Origin: Microplitis mediator
Taxonomy: Eukaryota; Arthropoda; Insecta; Hymenoptera; Braconidae
Direction of reading: 5' to 3'
Assembly: GCF_029852145.1 (NCBI RefSeq)
Contig: NC_079974.1
Coordinates: forward strand, 5,641,501-5,705,500
Length of the DNA: 64,000 nt
Shown here: positions 1 to 10,845 of the stretch, piece after piece
Numbering within the stretch: position 1 is the first letter of the stretch
Layout: each line of letters starts with the position of its first letter
Notes under the pieces: generated by a model
The model's input: only the letters and a program-made list of their open reading frames with translations
Database searches by the model: none
Told to the model about the DNA's origin: nothing
Position numbers and translations under genes: made by a program

Positions 1-206
1 AACGCGTTTTTTTATGAAAAAAAATTTTTTTTATCTGTCATTACTCGTAATTGTTTGGGTAATGGTTCAAACAAAATTATCCATTTGGTCATTTTATTTA
101 TTTTTTATTTTTTCTATTTTTTATTTAACAAAAAGTGATTTTTACTTTTTTAAAATTTACTATTCGAAAAAATTGTATCAGAAAATTTTTTTCCAAAGTC
201 TACATT
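1..206 (+). repeat. Truncated end of an inverted-repeat element
   Basis: This AT-rich stretch is clearly similar to 22381-22552 and, inverted, to about 20575-20760, which are the two arms of the element at 20537-22595. A shared stretch around 'aattgtttgggtaatggttc' anchors the match. Only one arm is inside the window, so the left part of the element lies upstream. The 72-residue open frame starting at 14 is low-complexity Phe/Tyr/Leu sequence and is not treated as a gene. Confidence 0.7.
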
Positions 207-342
207 TCCCGGGAAAAAATGATCAGACCTGACCATGCCTGTTCATGTATGATCAGGCCTGAAATTAGACATGATCAGGCCTGATCATACCTGTCCATGC
301 CTGTTCATGTCTGAAGCGTTGAGTACACTCAGGCCTGATCAA
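207..342. repeat. Cluster of GATCAGGCCTGATC-type palindromes
   Basis: Short variants of the palindrome gatcaggcctgatc and of 'cctgnccatgcctgttcatg' recur five or six times in 135 bases. It lies between the truncated repeat and the outer edge of the large palindrome. No gene is seen. Confidence 0.6.
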
Positions 343-620
343 ATAAATAAAATTATTATAATTTTTCAATCTAAACTTAGAGAATTTTACGGTATTTTTT
401 GGTTATAATTTATAGAAAAATTACTAAGGTTAGGGGCCCAGTTTCTGACTTTTTTAGAGTGCTGGTTGGGGTTATATTATAACAATTAATGTAAAATTCA
501 ATTTAAGGCCATGCTTCGAGGGTGCCCCCCACTTTTTTCCAAAAAAATGTGGCGCCGCCTGGTGGCCGCCAGCCGCTCTAAAAAAAGTACTAGAGCTGCA
601 AAACTTTAAAATTAAATTAA

Positions 621-840
621 TAGTATTTTACACACCTAGGGAAGTAAAGTAAGAAATGTCTCAGATCACATGTAATTGTTGGCCGAGGCGAAGCCGAGGT
701 CAACAAACATGTGATCTGAGGCTTTCTTATTTACTTCCCGAGGAGTGTATACTATTTTTCTCCTCGACGGAGGCGGAAAGCGGCAACTTCGTTTTGCACA
801 GCGGGACGAAAGTTGACGCTTTCCGCCCGGAGGTGAGAAA
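621..840 (+). mobile_element. Double-hairpin element, copy 1
   Basis: This roughly 218-bp insertion is present in the left inverted arm of the TTAA element and absent from the matching place in its right arm (about 4180-4190). It starts TAGTATTTTACACACC and folds into two adjacent hairpins. The first has arms about 621-672 and 704-752, with GCGAAGC (688-694) in its loop; the second has arms about 753-790 and 806-840. A divergent copy lies at 21309-21540 and keeps the pairing by compensatory changes. The 64-residue frame starting at 656 simply reads through the hairpins. Confidence 0.85.
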
Positions 841-1639
841 AATTATTTAAAGTAATAAAATGCAACATATGTTAATTTTTAAATGCATGAAAAAATTTAT
901 ATATTTTTTTAAAATCATTAGCTAATACTACAAAAATCTAAAACCCGAGATTGAAAAATAATATATTCATTGACCTTGACCTGTCAATATCACATTTATT
1001 TTCTATAAGTAAGTAAAAAAAAATTATAATATTTATCAAAAAAAGGGCTTCGTACAAGCAATTTTATAAACTCGTAGAATATTAAAAAAATTACTTACAG
1101 TAATTATAAATACCCAGTCGAGCGTAGTTTCTTTAATAAATTTCAACACAATATTCGCCATTTAGTAACTTTTTATTTTGACAGATGTAAACATCAGGTC
1201 TGTATAATTTTTTGGGTGCACGCGAAGGTGCTTGAATATAGTAGCGGGAAAAAATAAATTTAATAAATTTATTCCTTTCAATCAGAGCAATAATAGAGTT
1301 CTATATATCATTACTTTATTTAATTTTATTAATAAATAAAAATTTTTTTGATTCAAAGTATTAAATTAAAAAAAAGGTATATATATGTAATCGAATGTGA
1401 TTACACCTGACTAATTGTCAGACCAGTGACCATACACTGTAAAATATTACGGTGTAAAAATTAGACCCGGAGGACTTTACACGGTCGTGTAGTGTAAAAT
1501 ATCGGTGTAAAACTTCTCTCGGTGTAAATTTTCCATCCGTGTAATCATAACCCGGTGTAATCTACTTCTTTTACACCGTTCCATGTTACTCGGTGTATTT
1601 TTGTTGAGTGATCATATACATTTATTTCAATTATACATA

Positions 1640-3380
1640 TACATATATACATAGGGGAGGGGGGGGGGGGCAAAATGGGTCCCCTAAAATTTTGAAGATG
1701 AAAAGTATTTGGGTGGGGAGAGGGGCGAAATAAGCCACTGAGCCAAAAAGGGCCACTGAGGCAAAATGCCCCCCCCCCCCATAATTTTGAAGATGAAATG
1801 CGTTTGGGTGGGGGGCGGGGCAAAAAGGACCACTGAGGTAAAATGGGCCACTGAGGCAAAATGGGCCCTACAAAATTTTGAAGACGAAATGTGTTTGGGT
1901 GGGGGGATGGGCAAAAATGGACATTGAGGCAAAAAGGGCTATTGAGGCAAAATGGGCTATTGAGGCAAAATGGTCCCCCAAAAATTTTAGCATGAAAAGT
2001 TTTGGGGGAAGGGGGGTAAAATGTGCTGACGGGCTTTAAAAACTGCATGCGCAGTTTATTTGAAACATGATATGTTATGGCGCGAAACATAAAACAAGCG
2101 AGAAACATACATTGAGTTTTGTTGGGGGCCCGTTTTACCCAACTTTTCAGGATTTTTTAATTTTGATAGACACAGCAAATTAACACCGAAAACTCAGCCG
2201 AAGAAAAAAAAGTGAAATAAGCTGAAAAACTCACATTATCAAAACTTTCTGAGGGGGGCCCATTTGCCCCACATTTTACGATTTTTTATTTTTAATAGAC
2301 AGAACAAATTAAGGTCAAATACTTGGCAATGGAGTAAAAAAAAGTAAAACAAGTAAAAAAAAACTGAGGATTTGAAAATTTTTTTCTTAAGGGGCCCATT
2401 TTGCCCCTCCTCTTCCCCTATATATATAATTCAAAGTCTTCCGGCCCATTTTACCCCCCGCCCCTAAAATTTTCATGCCAAAAATTTTTGGGGGACCACT
2501 TTGCCTCAGTGACCCATTTTGCCCCTCCCCACGCCCCGAATACTTCTCATGTTAATAATTTTTTGGGGACCAGTTTGCCTCAGTGGCTCATTTTACCTCA
2601 GTGTTCCATTTTGCCCCTACCCACGCTCCAAACACTTATCATGTTAATAATTTTTGGGGGACCATTGAGCCTCAGTGACTCATTTTTCCCCTCCCCACGC
2701 CCCGAATACTTCTCATGTTAATAATTTTTTGGGGACCAGTTTGCCTCAGTGGCTCATTTTAACTCAGTGTTCCATTTTGCCCCAACCCACGCTCCGAACA
2801 CTTTTCATGTTAATAATTTTCGGGGGACCATTTAGCCTCAGTGACCCATTTTTCCCCTCTCCACACTTCAAACACTTTTCATGTTAATAATTTTTGGGGG
2901 ACCATAGAGCCTCAGCGACTCATTTTTCCCCTCCCCGAGCCCCGAATACTTCTCATGTTAATAATTTTTTGGGGACCAATTTGCCTCTCTGGCCCACTTT
3001 ACCTCAGTATCCCATTTTGCCCCTCCCCACGCTCTAAACACTTTTCGTGTTAATAATTTTTGGGGGACCATTTTGCCTCAATGTCTCATTTTGCCCCGCC
3101 CCCCACCCAAACGCATTTCATCTTCAAAATTATGGGGGGGGGGGGGCATTTTGCCTCAGTGGCCCATTTTACCTCAGTGGTCCTTTTTGCCTCAATGTCC
3201 CATTTTGCCCCGCCCCCCACCCAAACGCATTTCATCTTCAAAATTATGGGGGGGGGGCATTTTGCCTCAGTGGCCCTTTTTGGCTCAGTGGCTTATTTCG
3301 CCCCTCTCCCCACCCAAATACTTTTCATCTTCAAAATTTTAGGGGACCCATTTTGCCCCCCCCCCTCCCCTATGTATATA
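1640..3380. repeat. Minisatellite core of the TTAA element
   Basis: A repeat built on 'cctcagtggcccattttgcc' and 'catgttaataattttttggg' fills the middle of the element. From about 2529 to 3040 it runs as roughly three copies of a 166-bp unit made of 91- and 75-bp subunits. At 1660-1990 and 3050-3370 related units with G and C runs belong to the inverted arms. Open frames on both strands here (for example 1545-2108 minus) are by-products of the repeat and are not genes. Confidence 0.85.
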
Positions 3381-4405
3381 TGTATATGTATAATTGAAAT
3401 AAATGTATATGATCACTCAACAAAAATACACCGAGTAACATGGAACGGTGTAAAAGAAGTAGATTACACCGGGTTATGATTACACGGATGGAAAATTTAC
3501 ACCGAGAGAAGTTTTACACCGATATTTTACACTACACGACCGTGTAAAGTCCTCCGGGTCTAATTTTTACACCGTAATATTTTACAGTGTATGGTCACTG
3601 GTCTGACAATTAGTCAGGTGTAATCACATTCGATTACATATATATACCTTTTTTTTTAATTTAATACTTTGAATCAAAAAAATTTTTATTTATTAATAAA
3701 ATTAAATAAAGTAATGATATATAGAACTCTATTATTGCTCTGATTGAAAGGAATTAATTTATTAAATTTATTTTTTCCCGCTACTATATTCAAGCACCTT
3801 CGCGTGCACCCAAAAAATTATACAGACCTGATGTTTACATCTGTCAAAATAAAAAGTTACTAAATGGCGAATATTGTGTTGAAATTTATTAAAGAAACTA
3901 CGCTCGACTGGGTATTTATAATTACTGTAAGTAATTTTTTTAATATTCTACGAGTTTATAAAATTGCTTGTACGAAGCCCTTTTTTTGATAAATATTATA
4001 ATTTTTTTTTACTTACTTATAGAAAATAAATGTGATATTGACAGGTCAAGGTCAATGAATATATTATTTTTCAATCTCGGGTTTTAGATTTTTGTAGTAT
4101 TAGCTAATGATTTTAAAAAAATATATAAATTTTTTCATGCATTTAAAAATTAACATATGTTGCATTTTATTACTTTAAATAATTTTAATTTAATTTTAAA
4201 GTTTTGCAGCTCTAGTACTTTTTTTAGAGCGGCTGGCGGCCACCAGGCGGCGCCACATTTTTTGGAAAAAAGTGGGGGGCACCCTCGAAGCATGGCCTTA
4301 ATGAGAAAAACAATTATTCTATCGACTAGTTTATGATTTGTCTATCTATCCTCCTAACCTAAACTGTTTAGACTCCACTTAAAAATCGCTTCCTCAGCCG
4401 CTTAT

Positions 4406-4545
4406 CCCTGGTTAAAACAGAGAATTAAGAAGGATTAAAAAGAATTAATTTTTAATATTTTTAATCCGTTTTAATACTGCCAATCCTCTCTTAAATGGCC
4501 ACGTTACATGGCTTAATCCTTTTTAATTCTCTTTTTTAACCAGGG
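4406..4545. mobile_element. 140-bp CCCTGGTTAAA MITE
   Basis: Inverted ends CCCTGGTTAAAA and TTTTTTAACCAGGG bound an insertion absent from the three other copies of this flank (for example 16120-16130), where 'gcttatggct' is continuous. The flanking dinucleotide AT is duplicated. It is related to the 151-bp elements at 52815-52965 and 55667-55817, which begin CCCTGATTAAA. Confidence 0.85.
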
Positions 4546-4688
4546 ATGGCTAAAATATTTGTTTTTATTTAGTTGACATTTGCTGTTTTTTAAATTGCCA
4601 TTAATTAGGCTCAGAATAAATTACATTAAATTAAGAAAAAATTGATTTTCTTTTTAAAGTTATAGTTTTTTGACCCGTTGAGGACACA

Positions 4689-5410
4689 CGGAGAGAAAAA
4701 AATAGTAATTATTACTATGTTACATAGTAACCAGACTCATTTTTTGTAAAATGGTAAATAATGCTATGTAGAATAGGACTCATTACCATTTTTCTGGTAA
4801 TGATTACTATGTTACATTGAAACAGCTGAAATGGTAAAAATCGCTATCTAGCATGGGAATCAGGGCTATGTAGAATGGTACTCAGTCCCATGCTGGAATA
4901 GCTGTCGTTACAGTTTAATAAGTGAGACAAGAAAGTAAACATGCGCGGACGTTTGCGCAGTAACCTATGTGTATGTGTTACATGTATATGTGCGAAGTAT
5001 ATTATTAAATATTTTAATTTATTTAATTATTATTTATCTGTTATCAAAAAATGATATTTCATTTTGAGCAATATCTTAATTATTTCAATAGATTAATTCA
5101 ATTTCTACATATATCTATTTATAGTAACCTGAGTTATTTGTTTTGTCATAACCTTATTTACTAAAAATGAAATAAATAAAACATCGCAAACGTTACTAGG
5201 TAACATTGTAGCCATATCTATTTACATAGTTCTCTTGTCAATGTAGAATAGTAATCACTTCTATGCTAGCATAGCCACCGCATAGCCTATGTAGAAAGGG
5301 GGGGATTACTCTGCCCGGTGACTCTCGACGTTAAAAAATCCTCGTTTATATGTAACATAGTAATGGTTACCATTCTACATAGGAATTATAACTATTTTTT
5401 TCTCTCCACG
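4689..5410. mobile_element. 722-bp element with GGAGAGAAAAAAATAGT ends
   Basis: The ends are CGGAGAGAAAAAAATAGTAA and the imperfect inverse ending TTTTTTTCTCTCCACG. The insertion interrupts the '...ccgttgaggacacatggggtcc...' sequence that is intact in the other copies, and CACA is repeated on both sides. Inside, variants of 'catagtaatnattactatgt' are scattered in both orientations. No coding region is seen. Confidence 0.75.
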
Positions 5411-6339
5411 CACATGGGGTCCAATGAACTCCAGACAAATATTGAAGCATTTTTAAATCTAAAAAGACCCCGCTGGACCCCGTGTGTCCTCAACGGGTTA
5501 AGTAAGTAAGAAAAAAGTTACAAAGGTCAGAAACTAGGCCAGGGTCAATAACTGGCTCTTTTACCTTATATTTGTTAAGCAAATTATTAGATAATTACTT
5601 TTTTTTTCAACTTAAAAAAAAATTTTATGACACTAAAATTAGCCGAGGTCTAATAATTTTTGGATTTTTTTTTTAAACATTACATTTAAAAAAATTACAC
5701 TTATGGTTTTTTTAAACTTTATACATGTGCATATTTTTATTGTTTTATTTTTTTTTTATTTTTCTAATTAAATTGTTGAAAAAAAAATTAGAACATTTTT
5801 AATTATCTGCTAATTTCAGGATCGTATTTTTTTTTTTAAATTTTTTATCCGGAGTAATTTTTATTTTTTTAAATTAGAAAGTTATATTTTGAATTTAATT
5901 TTTTGTTGTTATTCTGTGTTTTTAGAAGATTTTGGAATGATTTGAAATTTTGGAAATTAATTATTAGTCTTAAAATTAAATTACTTATATAAAATAATTA
6001 CCTATATTAAAATAAAATTTATTGATAAATCAAAAAGAGTGAGGAATTCGTTTTTTCAATATTTTATTTTTTAAAAATTAAGATTGAGCCTATGGTACAT
6101 TATCAGTAATTTTAATTACATTATCATTTCATTATTTACAAAAAATATATTAAAATTATTAAATAAAACGTAAATTTTTAAAATATAATCATGATTCATT
6201 TATACAATTAAAACTTATACTTAATATTTAATTTATAAAAATAATAAAAACTAAAATAATATTTTATAGTAATAAATTACCGTGTCATGAAAAATTATTC
6301 ACAAAAAATTACAATTATTATTAAAAACTCTTATTAAAA
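5411..6339 (-). other. 3' flank of cyclin T-like copy 1
   Basis: Gene-free AT-rich sequence downstream of copy 1, nearly identical to 15058-15960 inverted. It contains a short inverted repeat around 'gaccccgctggaccccgtgtgtcctcaacggg', and an AATAAA signal equivalent to 15329-15334 about 270 bases past the stop codon. Confidence 0.7.
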
Positions 6340-7473
6340 CTATTCTAGCTTACGTTTTTTAGAAGAACAAAAAATGCTGCCCATATCATGACAACTCTCA
6401 CGCTTACGGATGTAGTTATCTAGGACTTCGACTGTTATTTCCTGATTCTTTGCAGTTGCTGGTGCAAATTGACAGGTACTTCCAACCGAATTATCTTGTA
6501 CTTCTCCAGCAGCTTGAGGTGAAGATGTCGACGACCCATCTGAATCCGCACATTTTTTCTTCATCAGTCTATCACGATACTCCTGATAGCTGATTTTCTG
6601 CCGAGTACTTGATTGCTTCAATTCAGTTTTAGTGGAAACACTTTCTTGATCCGATGAACTGGGGCTTGTCACTATCCGATTCATTGAGTTAATTCGGACA
6701 GGTGGATTTTTAAATAAACACATCACGCGTTTCTGTATTTTCGGTGACAGTTTATTTAAGACTTCTTTAAACTCCCTGTCCATCTTTATCAGCAGATCGA
6801 AGGTCACCTTTGTATCGAGCAGCCAAAACCAAAGATTCCCATCTATGACTTCGGGAATCTTCCACCGCGACGATTGGATGGTGAAATAAATACAATACGA
6901 CGCCACAACTGCCGGTTTGTACTTCAGGCACATTGATGTCATCTGTAACGTGTAGTTCGCCATCTGCAGAAAAATCTTGCATAGTTGTTTGCAAGCTTTT
7001 ATTTCTCTGCAGAATTCCGTGATGTAATGATGAGGGTGATTAACTCCCATCTTAAATCCCAGTGTTGCTAGAAGAATACGCTCATTTACTATGAGTGCTT
7101 TGACATTCTCCTGGAACTCGGCAGTCGTAGTGTCCAGTTGTTGATCCCTGGTTTTCTTCAAACAGATATGAAGAGCACTTATTACCTCCTTCGATCTTTG
7201 TGGCTCTTCTTCAACCTTTGCCGCCACAAAAATTGCCGCCGTTGCAACTTCATACCGATGAAACTTGGCCAATGAATGGTGAATGAAAAATCTGCGCATG
7301 TACACTATGGCAGTATGTACACAAACTTCTGATAATTTAAGCCGCTTGCCTAAATCATTTATTAAGTAAGCGGCTTGTTGTTTATAGTCTAATTCCTTCT
7401 CCGCGCTGATACCATCCTTGAAGCTTGGAGAGTTCTTCAGCTCTTCTTTGTTCAAATACCACTTTTGCGCCAT
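6340..7473 (-). CDS. Cyclin T-like protein, copy 1 (intact, intronless)
   Basis: The 377-residue product resembles cyclin T, the regulatory partner of CDK9 in the nuclear transcription-elongation kinase P-TEFb. Seen directly: an N-terminal WYLNKEEL block (5-12), a first cyclin fold with KVEEEP (86-91), a second cyclin fold from about HPHHY (146-150) to 250, a KISYQEYR motif (293-300) like one in the C-terminal region of animal cyclin T, and a basic KKRKL end (372-376) that could be a nuclear localisation signal. Insect cyclin T proteins are usually much longer; here the long tail is absent. The start codon has a good context (A at -3) and all copies share it. The gene has no introns, suggesting an old retrocopy later amplified by segmental duplication. 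Its protein is identical to that of copy 2. Expression is not shown by the sequence; function in CDK9 binding is inferred. Confidence 0.93.
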   Translation of the reverse strand: MAQKWYLNKEELKNSPSFKDGISAEKELDYKQQAAYLINDLGKRLKLSEVCVHTAIVYMRRFFIHHSLAKFHRYEVATAAIFVAAKVEEEPQRSKEVISALHICLKKTRDQQLDTTTAEFQENVKALIVNERILLATLGFKMGVNHPHHYITEFCREIKACKQLCKIFLQMANYTLQMTSMCLKYKPAVVASYCIYFTIQSSRWKIPEVIDGNLWFWLLDTKVTFDLLIKMDREFKEVLNKLSPKIQKRVMCLFKNPPVRINSMNRIVTSPSSSDQESVSTKTELKQSSTRQKISYQEYRDRLMKKKCADSDGSSTSSPQAAGEVQDNSVGSTCQFAPATAKNQEITVEVLDNYIRKRESCHDMGSIFCSSKKRKLE

Positions 7474-8140
7474 TTTTATACAAAATTTTTCAGGATCTAT
7501 CGAACTTCACTGTAAACTTTCGTACTTTATACTGAAACAGCTTACGCACTTTGAAATAACACAATTTTGTTTTTCCGTAAATTTTAATATATTCTCAGAC
7601 GAACTGTCGGGTATGGAGTTCGAGAATAAAGTGAAAAAATATTGACAAGACTCTGATATTTATAGGATTTTATAACAAAGCAGTTTAAGATTTTGTCCCA
7701 GTGAAATTGTCACAACAATGGATATGGGGGTAATTAGAAAGTAATAGTTTGGGGCTGAAGAAATGTACCTGAGGTAGAGAAGGTCATTATACTAATGACT
7801 CAAAATGTTATGGTCATTAGGGTTTGAATATTCAGGTGTGAACGTAATTAATTTTTCTGTGAACGACTCAAGACCTGATGGCAAATAATTAAGTTCGTAA
7901 TTGAATATTTATGTGGAAGTCTCAAATAATGAATTTAAAATTTTCTGAAAATTAAAGTACACGGAAATAAATTAACTGTGTACATTAAGAGCCGACAAAT
8001 AATATAATGATAAAATCATTAGTAAATATTATCATTCTAAATACAGTAAATAAAAATGTAGTAATTCTTTAACTTGTAAATAACTATAGAATAAATATTT
8101 CAATTTATTGTTTATACAGGAAAAATTAATATTTGAGTTC
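7474..8140 (-). promoter_or_regulatory. Upstream region of copy 1
   Basis: On the minus strand a TATAAA box lies at 7669-7674, about 200 bases upstream of the start codon; the same box occurs in all five copies. Further upstream are repeated TAATGACC words and a TGAGTCA word. Between about 7681 and 7820 this copy differs at about 5% of positions from copies 2, 3 and 5, which agree with each other. Confidence 0.5.
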
Positions 8141-8923
8141 CCCGCATGAAAAAGCTATATATTGTTAAAAATATATATGGTGAATATGTGATAAATATAT
8201 GGCGGCAAAAATATATATATTCACGAATATATGTTTTTTACATATATTGGAGTATATATTTTTAATAATATATTTCTTTTTATATAATGTTTTATATTTC
8301 TCTATATATATAATCTCATATAATTCTCAATATATTTTTGTCATACATGGATGGTATGTATGTAATTTATAAAGTACAATATAATAAAATTTACCTATAT
8401 TTTGACTCATATAATTAGTGATATATTGTCTGTATATAATTGATCGTATATGGAAGAACTTATATGTTTAAATCTATGGTTTATGGTATATTTTTCCAAT
8501 AGATAAAAAATTATTTTTTTCTCGATATATTAAAAATTATAGTCTTTATACACCTATATTTTTTTAAAGCTGCCTAATAGCATAGAAATGGAAATTGCAA
8601 ACTGAAATGCATGGTTTTTGCTATGTAACATACCATAGTACGGAAAATATGTATAGTACTATATATTTTGCAATATACTGGAAAACTTATATAAAAAATA
8701 TACATCATACTGTATATTAACAAAGATACTACTTTCAATACAATATATCAATATATAATAATAAAATATACCAAGATATATATGCTAAACATACATGAAA
8801 AAAGTTATAATATATTATCATATATTAATATGGCAAAAATATAAATATTATTTTACATATTGTGCAATATATCACATTGTAATATTCATATATTTTTTCA
8901 GATATGAAGTTTTTGCATGCGGG
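8141..8923. mobile_element. AT-rich MITE with CCCGCATG ends
   Basis: The element runs from CCCGCATGAAAAAGC to its imperfect inverse GTTTTTGCATGCGGG and is made of alternating TATAT palindromes. Matching copies lie at 12472-13256, 26965-27825 and 50321-54149 (the last with insertions). Cyclin T-like copy 4 lacks it: its homology to the other copies begins exactly at this element's edge. The small open frames inside are not genes. Confidence 0.8.
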
Positions 8924-10436
8924 ATGCGTGAAATTTTTTTTTATATAAAATAAATATGAACTAAACAAAATGTTTAAATAATGTAAATTTTTGGTTAAAG
9001 GTGGCATAAATCAACATTGTCAATATATTATTAAGAATGAATTTACAAATTATGTTTTGAGAGCTAGGGGTACCAAAAGGTTCCGTCGTACTGTCTGAGC
9101 AAAACCTGCATGAAATTATTGCAAATTTCAAGTCTGAGGTGATGGTATAAGTGCCGATTGGGCCCATCCTAGGGGCTTACCCCATCTGGCGTCACGTGAG
9201 CGACTCCTTTCAGCAAGATCGAGTCTCCTCTTGTCCAGCTGCTCCGTCTATTCTGCACCCGGGCTGTCACCCAACGTTGTTAAGATTTTTCCCTGTCGTA
9301 TGATGTTTTAAGACCCGAGACGCTTCTATGCCAACATTCTCTTCTATGATCAACATAGAATATCCCGGTTTTATCGAGGTCCTTCATCGGCTTAAGTATC
9401 GTCTAATTTAGGTACCAGAGTTTTTCCGTAATCTTGCAAAAATTCCATTATTTCACAACATTTTCGTTTTTATTAAATAAATTACATAATTTTCTGTGAT
9501 CCTATTATTTATTCCTTTAGAGTCAGAGGATCTCGAAACGTCTCCGTTTGAGACTAGTGGGGAGAGCGCGAATCGTAGAGTCCCGTGAGCATGTATGAGT
9601 GACATGTGAGAGTATTAGTGAGCCTGTGAGTACCCTTCCACTCGTTTGAAACTCGCGCTGCGTTCATCGACAGAGCCGTAGTTAGTATTGTTGACGTGAG
9701 GAAATAGTCTCCAAAAGTAAGGTTAGAAAAATTAAAAAAATTTTATACATTGCTATGTAATTGCAATATTACATAACTATATTTATAATGAATCCAAATA
9801 TTGTTCTTACTTTGAATTTAAGTCCTTTGATATTTATTATTTGATAAATTAAAAATAAAACATAAAATAATTGTTACTTCCCGCTTAGGTGAAATTCTTC
9901 GCCTTATAATACGGCCCTGTCACATTTGCTTCGCGCTCTTCCTAATTCTATCGGGCTCCGCCAGACCGAAGAGTGGGGTTTTAAGGTCAGACTCTAAAGG
10001 GTCAACTAAACAGGCAGTGTTTGAGAAAATAAGATTCTCGAGACTTGTGTTTTTCCCCGAGATCTTACAATTTATTATCTTGGAAAATTCTAAAGTTATT
10101 TAAGTAGTTTTCTAGCTATAGATTATACTTAATTCGGTTCTATAGTTCGTCTGGCGCCTATAGTATAATTCAGTTCAAAGTCGTTGCTAACATAGAGCCA
10201 ACTATTTAGTTCAATGAATAAAAATGAATTTAAGTAAAACTTTTGTTCAGCACCCCTGTGTTTGACTAAACGTTTCCGCGTAATTCTTCATTACGATAAC
10301 CAAGCAAAACATTGTATCAGCATTGCCTGCAGGGTATTTTGGATTATAATTTATTTACAATTAAATTTAGATAACTTTCATACCTTATTGACCTGGTTCT
10401 ATTGTGCGCTAAATTGACATAAGTTCTATTAAGGGT
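8924..10436 (-). repeat. B module (left arm copy)
   Basis: A 1.5-kb sequence upstream of the gene, repeated at 10964-12471 (+), 24287-24626 (-), 25783-26964 (+), 54150-55666 (-), and 56516-56587 plus 61583-62695 (+). It is less AT-rich than its surroundings and contains 'gggtgacagcccgggtgcag' and 'tcggtctggcggagcccgat' on the plus-oriented copies. The 68-residue frame at 8961-9167 recurs in every copy but has no recognisable domain. It may be part of an old retroelement, but nothing diagnostic is seen. Confidence 0.75.
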
Positions 10437-10541
10437 ATGTTTGCATGTTTAGGTTTCCACTATATAAAAATGGTGTATTACCGTACGAAGGACGGTGTGG
10501 CTCAATAAGTTATAGATCAAATTGAACGGAATATAGTATAG

Positions 10542-10613
10542 GGCCGGATAGCTCAACTGGTAGAGCACTCGGCGCGTTACCGAATTGGTCTGGGTTCGAT
10601 TCCCAGTTCAGGC
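10542..10613 (+). tRNA. tRNA-like sequence 1 (probably not a functional tRNA)
   Basis: Shows an A box (TAGCTCAACTGG), a B box (GGTTCGATTCC), a paired D stem (GCTC/GAGC) and T stem (CTGGG/CCCAG), and a T5 run nine bases after the end, as in RNA polymerase III genes. The acceptor stem and TAGCTC start resemble tRNA-Lys, but the acceptor has mismatches and the anticodon loop CGCGTTA lacks the usual T before the anticodon position. It is best read as a tRNA-derived module. Confidence 0.6.
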
Positions 10614-10773
10614 TATCTATATTTTTCTCAATTTATCTATAAATTGTCTTATTGAGAAGGTTATTTGCATGTTTGCATGTTTAGGTTTCCACTATATAAA
10701 AATGGTGTATTACCGTACGAAGGACGGTGTGGCTCAATAAGTTATAGATCAAATTGAACGGAATATAGTATAG

Positions 10774-10845
10774 GGCCGGATAGCTCAACTGGTAGAGCAC
10801 TCGGCGCGTTACCGAATTGGTCTGGGTTCGATTCCCAGTTCGGGC
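10774..10845 (+). tRNA. tRNA-like sequence 2 (probably not a functional tRNA)
   Basis: Second copy of the unit, 232 bases downstream and identical in its A and B boxes. Its 3' acceptor strand reads TTCGGGC instead of TTCAGGC, which pairs better with GGCCGGA. The anticodon arm is the same unusual one as in the first copy. Confidence 0.6.

Larger units (their letters stand above)
507..4297. mobile_element. 3.8-kb TTAA-flanked inverted-repeat element
   Basis: The insertion begins GGCCATGCTTCGAGGGTG and ends with its reverse complement, flanked by TTAA at 503-506 and 4298-4301. The uninterrupted site is visible in the other copies (near 16226, 35193 and 47350), where a single 'TTAA' joins the flanks. 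A 4-bp TTAA duplication is the hallmark of piggyBac-like and a few other DNA transposon groups. The inverted arms are more than 1 kb each (about 507-1990 against 3050-4297), and the middle holds GC-skewed tandem repeats. No transposase frame is seen, so it is taken as non-autonomous. Confidence 0.88.
343..10436 (-). repeat. Left arm of the 5.43-kb palindrome (copy 1 segment)
   Basis: Read on the minus strand, this arm matches 10964-16393 almost base for base: 3' accessory sequence, cyclin T-like gene, promoter, AT-rich MITE and B module in the same order. Removing three insertions (507-4297, 4406-4545, 4689-5410) with their target duplications leaves about 5431 bp, against 5430 bp for the right arm. 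The outer boundary is where 'aaataaataaaattattat' stops matching 16375-16393. Confidence 0.9.

Noticed and set aside
1545..2108. 187-residue minus-strand frame rich in Pro, Phe and Leu
   Set aside because: It reads through the minisatellite and G/C runs; comparable frames occur on the other strand at 3047-3479.
8961..9167. 68-residue frame beginning MGPIGTYTIT, found in four B modules
   Set aside because: Its repetition follows from segment duplication. It has no recognisable domain, and its C-terminal part reads into AT-rich repeat.
10542..10845. Functional tRNA genes
   Set aside because: Acceptor mismatches, an abnormal anticodon loop and location inside a mobile element argue for tRNA-derived modules.
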